A model generated the notes under the pieces. It was given only the letters and a program-made list of their open reading frames with translations. It made no database searches and was not told the origin of the DNA. A DNA stretch of 36,097 nucleotides. It comes from Coriobacteriia bacterium (GTDB taxonomy: Bacteria; Actinomycetota; Coriobacteriia; Anaerosomatales; PALSA-660). A program made the position numbers and the translations under genes. Numbering within the stretch: position 1 is the first letter of the stretch; the number at the start of each line of letters is the position of its first letter. The DNA is taken from the NCBI GenBank assembly GCA_025361505.1, contig JANYKZ010000059.1, positions 1 to 36,097 of the forward strand, in the 5' to 3' direction. Positions 8,877 through 18,186 of the stretch are shown here, in pieces.

Positions 8877-10019
8877 TCAGAGGACCTTCGCGGGGAGATG
8901 CGCGCGGGACAACCGGGCGCCGTAGCCGCAGACGAGCTCGTAGTTGATCGTCCCGAGGCATTCGGCCTGCTCATCGATGGTGAGCGTGCGGTCTCCCTGC
9001 ACCCCGACCAGGACAGCCTCGTCGCCCTCAGAGACGTCGAGACCGCGCGGCACCTCGACCATGAGCTGGTCCATACACACGCGGCCGACCTGCCGGCACT
9101 CGACCCCGCCGAGCAGCACCCGCATGACGCCCGAGAGCCCGCGACGCACGCCGTCGGCGTAGCCGAGGGGCAGGGTGGCGACCGTCGTCGGGGAGGCGGC
9201 GCGCCACGTCAGTCCGTACGAGACGCCCTCCCCCATCGGCACGCGGCGGACCTGGCTCACGCGCGCCTTGACCGCCATCGCGGGGTGCAGGTCGATCACG
9301 CCTCGGGTCGCTTCGCAGGGGTGCAGCCCGTAGAGCGCGATGCCGCACCGCACCATGTCCAGATGGGTCGCGGGGTGCAGGATCGTGGCCGGGGAGTTCG
9401 CGGCGTGCACGATCCCGGGATCGATGCCGCGCTCCCTCATCCCGGCGACGGCCGTCGCGAACCGCTCGACCTGACGCTCGAAGTCCCAGTCCCCGGGGAC
9501 GTCGGCGGTCGCGAAGTGCGTGAAGACGCCTTCGAGCGCGATGCCGGGAAGGTCGCGCAGCGTCTCGGCGAACGCGGCGGCGTCGGTCCAATCGACCCCG
9601 ATCCGGTTCATGCCGGTGTTCACCTTCAGGTGGAACGGGACCGCGGATCCGGCGGCGACCCCCGCGTGCGAGAGCGCTCCGGCGAACTCGGCCGAGTAGA
9701 GCGAAGGCCTGAGGCCGTAGCGCACGAGTGAGCCCACCGAGGAGACCGGCGGCTCGGAGAGCAGGTGCACCGGCGCGGTGATGCCCGCCCTGCGCAGCCT
9801 GATGCCCTCGTCGACGGTCGCCACGCCCAACCGGTCGGCGCCCGCCGCAAGGGCGGCCTGAGCCACCTCCGACGCTCCGTGGCCGTACCCGTCCGCCTTC
9901 ACGACGGCCATGAACAGCGTTCCGGGACGAGTGAGCGCCTTGAGCGTGACGACGTTGTGCGCGACCGCCTCGAGGTCGACCTCGGTCCAGGCCCAGCGCC
10001 GGTCTGCGGGGCCCGTCAC
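8877..10019 (-). CDS. alr: Alanine racemase
   Basis: A PLP enzyme that interconverts L- and D-alanine, supplying D-Ala for peptidoglycan. The 380-aa product has the PLP-lysine motif AVVKADGYGHGA (K41), the barrel-domain segments typical of the family, and the C-terminal catalytic tyrosine motif VSYGLTWRA. The ORF track shows a 791-aa frame, but only the part after the nnrD stop is real. I chose GTG at 10019, 2 nt past that stop. The Shine-Dalgarno is weak, so translation is probably coupled to nnrD. Confidence 0.95.
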   Translation of the reverse strand: MTGPADRRWAWTEVDLEAVAHNVVTLKALTRPGTLFMAVVKADGYGHGASEVAQAALAAGADRLGVATVDEGIRLRRAGITAPVHLLSEPPVSSVGSLVRYGLRPSLYSAEFAGALSHAGVAAGSAVPFHLKVNTGMNRIGVDWTDAAAFAETLRDLPGIALEGVFTHFATADVPGDWDFERQVERFATAVAGMRERGIDPGIVHAANSPATILHPATHLDMVRCGIALYGLHPCEATRGVIDLHPAMAVKARVSQVRRVPMGEGVSYGLTWRAASPTTVATLPLGYADGVRRGLSGVMRVLLGGVECRQVGRVCMDQLMVEVPRGLDVSEGDEAVLVGVQGDRTLTIDEQAECLGTINYELVCGYGARLSRAHLPAKVL

Positions 10020-10021
10020 GA

Positions 10022-11386
10022 TCAGCCGGCCAGCGAGCGGACGATGTCGGACTTGCTGATGATCCCGATGAGCTTGTCGCCCTCGATGACGGGGATCCGG
10101 GCTACGTCGCGCTCCATGATCAGCGTGGCCACATCGGAGACGAGCGCCTCCGGCGAGACGGTCACCGGATCGGGCGTCATGACGTCCGCGACGCTGGCGG
10201 CCACCGCCTTGCGCAGGGCGGACTCGTAGCGGTCTGTCGACCCGGGAGCGAAGACGTAGCCGCCGAGCAGGCTCAGGTACGTGGGGAAGTGGACCTTCAC
10301 GTCCTGCATGATCAGATCGCTCTCGGTCACGAGCCCGACCAGCCTGTCTCCCTCGACCACCGGCAGCGAGCCGATGTGCTTCTCGGTCATGAGGTGCGCG
10401 GCGTCGGTGACCGTCATATCCGTCCCGACAGTGACGGGATCGGGGGTCATGATGTCGCGCGCGGTGAGTTCGGTCATCGGGCGTCCCTCCATCGTGGGTC
10501 GGGCCCCGGCCGCGAGCAGCGGGCGGAAGGCCTCGGGAAGATATGCAACCACATCCTCGGCGGTACAACAAACCGCGGTGAGCGCGTCGGCCGCGGCGGC
10601 GCCCGCGGAGCCGTGCAGATATGCGCCCAGTGCCGCGGCCTCGAGGGCGGGGGTTCCCTGGGCAAGCAGCGTCCCGATGATGCCGGACAGGACGTCGCCG
10701 GTCCCCAGAGTCGCCAGCTCCGGCCCGCCGGTCGGGTTCACGACGATGCGGCCGCCCCCCGCCACGAGCGTCCCGGGACCCTTGAGCACGACGGTAGCGC
10801 GACCGACCGCGAGCGAGCGCGCGGCGCCGTCGCGGTCCGCGTCGACCTCGGCACGGCTGATGCCGAGAAGGCGCGCGGCTTCGCCAGCGTGCGGCGTGAG
10901 CACCGTGGGGGCGGAACGGGCTGCGACGAGGGACAGGTCCGATCCCAGCGCGTGGAGCGCGTCGGCGTCGATGAGCAGCGGGAGCGTCACGCGGGCGACC
11001 AGCTCTCGGACGGCTTCCGCGGTCGCTCGGCCGCGCCCCAGGCCCGGCCCGAGCACGACCGCGTCGGCCGATCCGGCGGCCGTGAGCACGGCCTCGACGG
11101 CGTCGGATGCGAAGACACCGGACGCGTCCGCCCGCACGGCCAGCTTCACGGGAGCGGTGAGTTTGATCTCCACGACCGACAGCGACGGTTCGGGGACCGC
11201 GACCGTGACGTACCCCGCGCCCGCACGAAGCGCGGCGGTGGCGGCGAGGCACACCGCTCCGGTCAGCCCCGGGGCTCCTCCCACGATCAACACGCGGCCT
11301 CGGGTCGCCTTGTGGTCCGACTCGCGGGGCGGCCGGACGAGCCGCGCGTACTCGGACGCGTTCCAGGACTCGCGCTGTCCGCTCAC
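10022..11386 (-). CDS. nnrD: ADP-dependent NAD(P)H-hydrate dehydratase fused to a CBS-domain pair
   Basis: Residues about 20-290 form a YjeF C-terminal-type dehydratase that repairs damaged NAD(P)HX: VLIVGGAPGLTGA near the N-terminus, LTPHAGEAARLLG, VVLKGPGTLVA and the diagnostic ATLGTGDVLSGIIG. The usual N-terminal epimerase domain (NnrE) is absent. Without a stop codon the frame continues into two CBS domains (about 309-360 and 399-454, each beginning with an IMTPDPVTV/VMTPDPVTV motif), which commonly bind adenine nucleotides. An internal Shine-Dalgarno and ATG at Met304 suggest the CBS part can also be made alone (10022-10477, 151 aa). The start is GTG with an AAGGAGG Shine-Dalgarno. The assignment is firm for both halves; the functional meaning of the fusion is unknown. 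Confidence 0.9.
   Translation of the reverse strand: MSGQRESWNASEYARLVRPPRESDHKATRGRVLIVGGAPGLTGAVCLAATAALRAGAGYVTVAVPEPSLSVVEIKLTAPVKLAVRADASGVFASDAVEAVLTAAGSADAVVLGPGLGRGRATAEAVRELVARVTLPLLIDADALHALGSDLSLVAARSAPTVLTPHAGEAARLLGISRAEVDADRDGAARSLAVGRATVVLKGPGTLVAGGGRIVVNPTGGPELATLGTGDVLSGIIGTLLAQGTPALEAAALGAYLHGSAGAAAADALTAVCCTAEDVVAYLPEAFRPLLAAGARPTMEGRPMTELTARDIMTPDPVTVGTDMTVTDAAHLMTEKHIGSLPVVEGDRLVGLVTESDLIMQDVKVHFPTYLSLLGGYVFAPGSTDRYESALRKAVAASVADVMTPDPVTVSPEALVSDVATLIMERDVARIPVIEGDKLIGIISKSDIVRSLAG
10475..10490 (-). promoter_or_regulatory. Internal Shine-Dalgarno and ATG for the CBS half of nnrD
   Basis: GGAGGG (10485-10490) lies 7 nt before an in-frame ATG (10475-10477) that opens MTELTARDIM, exactly at the start of the CBS module. 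No stop codon separates this from the dehydratase domain. The arrangement is what a separate CBS gene would have, so it may give an independent short product or be a remnant of one. Confidence 0.55.
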
Positions 11387-11419
11387 CCGTCCCCCTCCTT
11401 CGCGCCTCTCGCCCGCATC

Positions 11420-11896
11420 CTAGGAGGACGCCGGCGGCTCCAGATCGTCGAGCAGGGACTTCGCGTCCCTGAACACCCCGGCTCGCCGTTTCGCCGCTTC
11501 GCGCGCCTCGTCGGGCTCGGGCTCCCGCGTGATCGCGACCGCCGAGGCGACCGCCGTGGTGTGCGTGTAGGAGAGCGACAGGTGCAACTCCCGGACGCCG
11601 ATCTCCTCGGCCACCTCCGCGGCCCGTCCGCTCAGGCGCGGGGTCGGACGTCCGCCGGCGTCGCGCACGACCTCGACGTCTGTGAACTTCATGCCCGCAA
11701 AGCCCGTTCCCAGCGCCTTGAGCACCGCCTCCTTGGCGGCGAACCGCAGCGCATAGTGGATCTCCGGGCGATTGCGCTTGTCACAGTAGGCGCGCTCGGC
11801 CTCCGAGAACAGGCGCTCCTTCATCCGCGGATGGCGCGCCAGCGCCGTCGCCATCCGGTCGATCTCGACGATGTCGACCCCGAGCCCGGTGATCAT
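11420..11896 (-). CDS. acpS: Holo-[acyl-carrier-protein] synthase with C-terminal extension
   Basis: AcpS transfers 4'-phosphopantetheine from CoA to acyl carrier protein, activating fatty acid synthesis. Metal-binding motifs are present: GVDIVEI (D8) and RFAAKEAVLKALGTG (E56). The later motif reads LSLSYTHT, with Tyr110 where most family members have His (SLSHT). The enzyme core ends near residue 123, and a charged 35-residue tail makes the product 158 aa instead of about 120-130. Its ATG abuts the glmS stop. Confidence 0.92.
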   Translation of the reverse strand: MITGLGVDIVEIDRMATALARHPRMKERLFSEAERAYCDKRNRPEIHYALRFAAKEAVLKALGTGFAGMKFTDVEVVRDAGGRPTPRLSGRAAEVAEEIGVRELHLSLSYTHTTAVASAVAITREPEPDEAREAAKRRAGVFRDAKSLLDDLEPPASS

Positions 11897-13726
<1,830 letters not shown>

Positions 13727-13761
13727 GTTCTCGACCTCCGGGTCGCTGGGTTGTGGTCAGG

Positions 13762-13838
13762 AGGACCCTCTACGACTGTGCGCGGGCGCAGCAGCCGCCG
13801 GCGCATCGAGGGTGCGTGCGCATCGCGCACAGGGTCCT
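13762..13838 (-). other. Long stem between the ribozyme and the glmS ribosome binding site
   Basis: On the minus strand, AGGACCCU (13831-13838) pairs perfectly with AGGGUCCU (13762-13769). The stem then continues with GUGCGCG/CGCGCAC (right arm 13778-13784) after an 8-nt one-sided bulge. A second copy of GGACCCU at the 3' edge of ribozyme P4 could compete for the same GGGUCC arm. It could be a 5' stabilising stem, an attenuator or a switch; no function is proven. Confidence 0.55.
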
Positions 13839-13845
13839 TCAGGGT

Positions 13846-13993
13846 CCGCACCGTTTTGTCTCCGTGGTCGCCCGCGGGCTTTGTCGGTGCGGTCACGACA
13901 CCTCGATGAGATGCCGGGGAGCCATCCGCCGAATTTTTCGATGAGCTCCCGCCTCGTCGACTGCCATGTTCAGGTGCAGGCAGTCCCGGCGCT
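13846..13993 (-). ncRNA. glmS ribozyme (glucosamine-6-phosphate-activated self-cleaving riboswitch)
   Basis: The RNA upstream of glmS matches the glmS ribozyme. It starts with the cleavage-site motif A|GCGCCGGGACUGCC (cut expected between 13993 and 13992). P1 is ACUGCC/GGCAGU (13979-13984 with 13960-13965) and is followed by the conserved CGACGAGG. The core reads AUCGAAAAAUUCGGCGGAU, flanked by GGGAGC/GCUCCC. P2 pairs CGCC with GGCG. P3 is CGGCAUC/GGUGUCG (13910-13916 with 13896-13902). P4 is CCGCACCG/CGGUGCGG (13885-13892 with 13846-13853), containing P4.1 CCGCGG-GCGA-CCACGG. In known examples GlcN6P acts as a cofactor for cleavage and the cut mRNA is degraded, lowering GlmS. The class is recognised from memory of the consensus and was not tested by a covariance search. 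Confidence 0.93.
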
Positions 13994-14143
13994 TCGGTGG
14001 TGCGGTGTCAGATGCCGACGGCCCCTCCCTCCCGCCACCGGTGAGCGGTCCTCGGACCCGGTGACTACGTGGAGAATCGTAGCACCCGTCGGGTGTCGTG
14101 TTCGGTCACGGTTCGTTGACGGCTCGCGCAAGCGGACGGTGGC
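13994..14143 (-). other. Upstream leader of the ribozyme; glmM 3' end
   Basis: This is the rest of the 417-nt glmM-glmS gap. It holds a short CACCC/GGGTG hairpin (14083-14095), a -10-like TACGAT (14076-14081), and a purine-rich tract with three adjacent G-runs (about 14020-14034) just before the ribozyme. No ORF in it looks like a gene. Confidence 0.4.
14076..14081 (-). promoter_or_regulatory. Candidate -10 box for glmS ribozyme transcript
   Basis: TACGAT on the minus strand matches four of six bases of the vegetative -10 consensus and lies about 85 nt before the ribozyme cleavage site. I found no good -35 at 16-18 nt, so this is a weak proposal; glmS may instead be read through from glmM. 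Confidence 0.25.
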
Positions 14144-15478
14144 TCAGCCGAGTTCGTGTTCGACGACCGCGACGAGCCTGTCGACGCTGGCCTGCGCGAC
14201 GTCCGGGTCGGAAGCCTCGACCATGACCCGGACGAGCGGCTCGGTGCCGCTCGAGCGCACGAGCACGCGCCCGCTCACTCCGAGGAGCTCCTCCTCGGCC
14301 GCGATCGCGGACGCGAGGGCGGCGCTGGTCGCGACGCGGCCCTTGTCGGCCACCCGCACGTTCACCAGGACCTGCGGATAGCGCTTCATGATCGATGCCA
14401 GCTCCGAGAGGGACTTGCCCATGACACGCATCACGCGGGCCAGCTGCAAGGCTGTCAGAAGACCGTCGCCCGTCGTGGTGTGCTCCATGAAGATCACGTG
14501 GCCCGACTGCTCTCCTCCCAGCATGGCTCCCATCGAGCGCATCTGGTCGAGCACGTAGCGGTCCCCGACCTTGGTCTTGATCACGCGGATGCCGATACCG
14601 CGCATCGCGACGTCGAAGCCCAGGTTGGTCATCACCGTTCCGACGACGGTGTCGTAGGGAAGCCGGGACTCGCGCTTCAGTTGCGCCGCGACGATGGCCA
14701 TCATCTGATCCCCGTCGATCTCGGCGCCCGCCTCGTCGACCGCGAGCACGCGGTCCGCGTCGCCGTCGTGCGCGATGCCGAGGTCGGCCCCCGACGAGCG
14801 GACCAGCTCGACGAGCGGATCGAGGTGCGTCGACCCGCAGGCCGCGTTGATGTCCATGCCGTTCCAGTCGCAGTTGATCGCGACCACCTTGGCTCCCAGA
14901 CGCTCGAGGGCGATCTGACTCGTCCGCGCGGCCGCCCCATGCCCGCAGTCGAGAGCGATCTTCAGACCGTCCAGCCGCTCGGGGACCGTCGCGACCGCGT
15001 GCGCGACGTAGCGTTCGATCGCGTCCTCGATCGGGTGCGCCACGCCGACGCGCGCGCCGGTCGGGCGAACGGGGCGGTCGCCGGAGGTCACGTGCGACTC
15101 GATCCGGTCCTCGAGCTCGTCGGGGAGCTTGAACCCATCGCGGCTGAAGAACTTGATGCCGTTGTACTCGGCGGGGTTGTGCGAAGCGGAGATGACGACC
15201 CCGCCGTCGGCGCCCAGTTCGCGTGTCAGGAACGCGACCGCGGGCGTCGGGACGATCCCGGCGAGCAGCGCGTCACAGCCCGCGGAACAGATTCCGGCGA
15301 CCAGCGCCGCCTCGAGCATGTCGCCGCTGATCCTGGTGTCCTTGCCCACGACGATGGAGCCGCGACGGCCGTCCGCAAGGAAGGCGCCGGCGGCCTCGCC
15401 GAGACGGAATGCGAGTTCGGGAGTGAGCTCGGAGTTCGCGATGCCGCGGACCCCGTCGGTTCCGAAGAGACGGGACAT
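14144..15478 (-). CDS. glmM: Phosphoglucosamine mutase
   Basis: GlmM converts glucosamine-6-phosphate to glucosamine-1-phosphate, the step after GlmS. The product is 444 aa from the chosen start and begins MSRLFGTDGVRG, as the family does. The phosphoserine loop is VVISASHNPAEYNG (Ser99), the metal loop contains DGDADR, and the C-terminal phosphate-binding segment is VRSSGTEPLVRVMVE. I chose ATG at 15478 rather than the track's 15499 because AAGGA stands 9 nt before it and family alignment starts there. GlmM and GlmS lie side by side, so the pathway order is reflected in the gene order. Confidence 0.96.
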   Translation of the reverse strand: MSRLFGTDGVRGIANSELTPELAFRLGEAAGAFLADGRRGSIVVGKDTRISGDMLEAALVAGICSAGCDALLAGIVPTPAVAFLTRELGADGGVVISASHNPAEYNGIKFFSRDGFKLPDELEDRIESHVTSGDRPVRPTGARVGVAHPIEDAIERYVAHAVATVPERLDGLKIALDCGHGAAARTSQIALERLGAKVVAINCDWNGMDINAACGSTHLDPLVELVRSSGADLGIAHDGDADRVLAVDEAGAEIDGDQMMAIVAAQLKRESRLPYDTVVGTVMTNLGFDVAMRGIGIRVIKTKVGDRYVLDQMRSMGAMLGGEQSGHVIFMEHTTTGDGLLTALQLARVMRVMGKSLSELASIMKRYPQVLVNVRVADKGRVATSAALASAIAAEEELLGVSGRVLVRSSGTEPLVRVMVEASDPDVAQASVDRLVAVVEHELG

Positions 15479-15562
15479 GGATGCGTCCTTGTCGTCCAAG
15501 GGCGCTCGCCTCGTGCGGCGCGCCCGGCTGGTCCCCTATGGGCAGATGATACCGCTCACACA

Positions 15563-15600
15563 GAGACCCGCCGCTTCGGTCGACGAAGGCGGCGGGTCTC
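15563..15600 (-). terminator. Intrinsic terminator-like hairpin after rpsI
   Basis: GAGACCCGCCGC-CTTCG pairs with CGAAG-CGGCGGGTCTC through 16 bp with one bulged C and a TCGAC loop, 24 nt past the rpsI stop. The stem is very stable; the downstream sequence (TGTGTGAG) has no long T-run. Position and strength support termination of rplM-rpsI before glmM. A -10-like TATCAT lies just after it (15546-15551), without a recognisable -35. Confidence 0.75.
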
Positions 15601-15624
15601 GTAAGGTGCGTGCGGAGCGATCGG

Positions 15625-16020
15625 CTAGCGCTTGCTGAACTGCGGCTTCTTGCGCGCCTTCTTCAGTCCGTACTTCTTGCGCTCGACCATGCGCGGGTCG
15701 CGGCGCAGAAGGCCTTCCTTCTTGAGGTCGGCGCGGTAGTCGTCGCCGGCCTCCAGCAGCGCACGGGAGATGCCGTGGCGCAGCGCGCCGGCCTGGCCCG
15801 AGAGGCCGCCGCCGTGGAGCTTGGCGATGACGTCGAACTTGCCGACGGTGTCGGTCACCTTGAACGGCGACTCGATGAGGGTCATGAGTACGGCGCGGCC
15901 GAAGTAGCCCGCGGCCTCACGGCCATTGACGGTGATGGTTCCGGTGCCGGGCATCAGGCGCACGCGCGCGACCGAGGTCTTGCGGCGTCCGGTGCCGAGG
16001 TAGACAGCCTTATCGGTCAT
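15625..16020 (-). CDS. rpsI: 30S ribosomal protein S9
   Basis: S9 sits in the head of the small subunit, and its C-terminal tail reaches the P-site tRNA. The 131-aa product has the family start [16 protein letters not shown], the [15 protein letters not shown] segment and the conserved basic C-terminus ending KKPQFSKR. It follows rplM after 6 nt, the widely conserved L13-S9 pair. Confidence 0.98.
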   Translation of the reverse strand: MTDKAVYLGTGRRKTSVARVRLMPGTGTITVNGREAAGYFGRAVLMTLIESPFKVTDTVGKFDVIAKLHGGGLSGQAGALRHGISRALLEAGDDYRADLKKEGLLRRDPRMVERKKYGLKKARKKPQFSKR

Positions 16021-16026
16021 CGGTGC

Positions 16027-16461
16027 CTAACCTTCCAGCGTGATCTGACGGGGCTTCTGAGCCTGGTTCTTGTGCTCCGGACCTGCGTACACCTTGAGCT
16101 TCATGCCCATGGCGCGGCCGAGCGTGTTCTTCGGAAGCATGCCCTTCACGGCGTGCTCCAAGACGCGCTCCGGATGCTTCGCCAACTGGTCTCCGAGGGA
16201 GATCTCCTTGAGACCTCCGGGGAAGCCGGTGTGGCGGAAGTACTTCTTGTCCGTGAGCTTCTTGCCGGTGACCTTGATCTTCGAGGCGTTCACGACGATC
16301 ACGAAGTCACCGACGTCCACATGCGCGGTGTACTGCGGCTTGCGCTTGCCCTTGAGGATCTGGGCGATCTCGCTTGCGAGCCGGCCGAGCGTCATGTCGG
16401 TGGCGTCGACCAGCAACCATTCGCGCTCGACTTCACCGACCTTGGCGTGGTACGTCTTCAC
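16027..16461 (-). CDS. rplM: 50S ribosomal protein L13
   Basis: L13 is an early-assembly protein of the large subunit. The 144-aa product has the typical [43 protein letters not shown] and [10 protein letters not shown] motifs. A GAGGAG Shine-Dalgarno lies at the right distance. A hairpin and a candidate promoter precede it, suggesting rplM-rpsI is transcribed as its own unit. Confidence 0.98.
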   Translation of the reverse strand: MKTYHAKVGEVEREWLLVDATDMTLGRLASEIAQILKGKRKPQYTAHVDVGDFVIVVNASKIKVTGKKLTDKKYFRHTGFPGGLKEISLGDQLAKHPERVLEHAVKGMLPKNTLGRAMGMKLKVYAGPEHKNQAQKPRQITLEG

Positions 16462-16496
16462 TCGTTCTCCTCAACACTTGCGCGTGATTCGCGATT

Positions 16497-16536
16497 GGTG
16501 CGTTCCATGAGTTTACGGGGCTCTGCGGAACGAACC
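16497..16536 (-). promoter_or_regulatory. Leader hairpin upstream of rplM
   Basis: GGUUCGUUCC (16527-16536) pairs with GGAACGCACC (16497-16506) over 10 positions with a single mismatch, around a 20-nt loop, about 35 nt before the rplM ATG. L13 leaders with a regulatory stem are known in Firmicutes. Whether this is homologous cannot be told by eye. Confidence 0.5.
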
Positions 16537-16541
16537 CTCAC

Positions 16542-16570
16542 AGTCTGCCACGCGGGACCGTGCTCGTCAA
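16542..16570 (-). promoter_or_regulatory. Candidate promoter for rplM-rpsI
   Basis: A -35 box TTGACG (16565-16570, five of six consensus) is followed after exactly 17 nt by CAGACT (16542-16547, three of six consensus). It sits in the truA-rplM gap, just before the leader hairpin. The -35 is good and the -10 weak. Confidence 0.4.
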
Positions 16571-16615
16571 CGAAACAAACGCTACCGGGCGTGTCCACTC
16601 ATCTCCGGCCGCGCG

Positions 16616-17395
16616 TCACAGCCAGCAGTCATCGGGGTACGTCACGTTCCAGAGCGTGAGCCCATGGGGCGGCGCCGTGATCCCCGCGGCGCCGCGGTGC
16701 CGGGCCGCGAGCGCCTCCGCCATCCACTCCGGGGTGCGCTTGCCCTTCCCCACCTCGACCAGCGACCCGACGACGATGCGCACCATGGAGTGCAGGAAGC
16801 TGCGCCCGGTGATCCGCACGACCACGCAGTGTTCCCCGAGTTCGCACGCGGGGCTGATCTCGATCGTCTCGATCGCGCGCACCGTCCTCTGCCCCTCCGC
16901 GCTCGGACCCACGCAGAAGGAGCGAAAATCGTGCTCGCCCACCAGATACGCGGCGCCCTCTCTCATCGCGTGGAGGTCGAGCGTCTTCTTCGTCCACCAC
17001 GCCCGGTCGCGCAGGGCGAGGGGCGGAGTCGGCCCGGGAACGAGGAAGTAGCGGTACTCGCGCAGCACCGCGTCGTGGCGGGCCGAGAACCGCTCGCCGG
17101 CCGAGCTCACGCCGGTGACGACGATCTCCGGACCGGCGAGCGCGCTCAACGCGCGGTGCAGGTACGCCGCGTTGGGATCGCCGGGGGCGGAGGGGAAGCT
17201 CACGACCTGCCCGAGCGCGTGGACCCCGGCATCGGTCCTCCCGGCGACCACGGTCAGGATCTCGCGCCCTGTCACCCGGCGAAGGGCGGCTTCCAGCGTG
17301 CCCTGCACGGTGGCGAGCCCCGGCTGTCGCGCGAAACCGTGGAACGCCGCCCCGTCGTACGAGACGATCAAGACGGTGGTCCGCCACGCGCTCAC
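16616..17395 (-). CDS. truA: tRNA pseudouridine(38-40) synthase TruA
   Basis: TruA makes pseudouridine at positions 38-40 of tRNA anticodon arms. The 259-aa product has the catalytic aspartate in AGRTDAGVHA (D55), the N-terminal VSYDGAAFHGFARQ motif and the C-terminal FLHSMVRIVVGSLVEVGKGK segment. The ORF track shows a 539-aa frame, but the real start is GTG at 17395, which overlaps the ecfT stop as GTGA. It ends the ECF-truA set. Confidence 0.96.
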   Translation of the reverse strand: MSAWRTTVLIVSYDGAAFHGFARQPGLATVQGTLEAALRRVTGREILTVVAGRTDAGVHALGQVVSFPSAPGDPNAAYLHRALSALAGPEIVVTGVSSAGERFSARHDAVLREYRYFLVPGPTPPLALRDRAWWTKKTLDLHAMREGAAYLVGEHDFRSFCVGPSAEGQRTVRAIETIEISPACELGEHCVVVRITGRSFLHSMVRIVVGSLVEVGKGKRTPEWMAEALAARHRGAAGITAPPHGLTLWNVTYPDDCWL

Positions 17396-18186
17396 AGGAG
17401 CACCCCCACGGCGATGACCACTCCGCCCGAGACGAGCATGGCGACCCAATCGGCGGTCCCCATCCGCGACTCCACGAGGCGCGTCCGGCCCTCGCTGCCG
17501 CGATAGCAGCGCGCTTCCATCGCGGTGGCGAGCGCGTCGGCCCTGCGGAAGAGTTGAAAGAACAGCGGGACGAGGACCGGCGCGTAGGCGCGCGCCCTCG
17601 CGATCGGGCCTCCGGCATCGAACGAGGCTCCGCGGGCCTGCTGCGCGGTCATGATCTGTTCCGCCTCCTCCGCCGTGGTCGGTATGAACCTGAGGGCTAT
17701 CGTCAGCGTCATCGCGAGGTCGCCCACCGGGACCCGTACCCGCTTCAAAGGCGCGAGGACCCGCTCTATCCCGCCGGCGAGTTGTACCGGACTCGTGGTC
17801 AGCGTCAACAGCGACGTCCCGGTCACGAGGAGCAGTATCCGCGCGGCGAAGAACAGTCCCATCCGCAGCCCCGCACCGTCGATGGCCAGCGGCCCGAGGC
17901 GCACGAGCGCCTCCGTCGGCTGCCAGCGCACCATGTTGAACACGATCGTGACGACCATGATGAAGCCGACCGCCCTCAGGCCGCGAGCGACCGCTCGAAC
18001 CGGCACGCGCGAGATGGCGATCGCCGCGGCCACCACGGCGCCGAGTGCGGCGAGTCCCGCGAACCCGCGGACAACGAAAAGCGCCACGGTGAACGCCGCC
18101 ACGACGCCGATCTTGGCGGCGGCGTCGAGCCGGTGCACGGACGAGTCGCCCGGCACGTACTGCCCGATCCCGCTCATGCGGCTCAC
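17392..18186 (-). CDS. ecfT: ECF transporter transmembrane subunit EcfT
   Basis: EcfT is the membrane scaffold that links the two ATPases to substrate-binding S components in vitamin or metal uptake. The 264-aa product starts near the typical YVPGDSSVHRLDAAAKI segment, has about five hydrophobic helices and carries two Ala-Arg-X coupling motifs (QARGASF and EARCYRG) for the ATPases. I chose GTG at 18186, overlapping the upstream stop as GTGA with a GGGAGG Shine-Dalgarno 9 nt away; ATG at 18177 is the alternative. No S component is nearby, so this is probably a shared group II module. Confidence 0.93.
   Translation of the reverse strand: MSRMSGIGQYVPGDSSVHRLDAAAKIGVVAAFTVALFVVRGFAGLAALGAVVAAAIAISRVPVRAVARGLRAVGFIMVVTIVFNMVRWQPTEALVRLGPLAIDGAGLRMGLFFAARILLLVTGTSLLTLTTSPVQLAGGIERVLAPLKRVRVPVGDLAMTLTIALRFIPTTAEEAEQIMTAQQARGASFDAGGPIARARAYAPVLVPLFFQLFRRADALATAMEARCYRGSEGRTRLVESRMGTADWVAMLVSGGVVIAVGVLL

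Noticed and set aside
8877-11252. Single 791-aa minus-strand protein
   Set aside because: Only the last 380 residues are alanine racemase; the upstream part is an Arg-rich alternative frame of nnrD.
14020-14034. G-quadruplex in the glmS leader (GGCGGGAGGGAGGGG on the minus strand)
   Set aside because: Only three runs of three or more G's are adjacent, so a three-layer quadruplex is not supported; kept only as a composition note.
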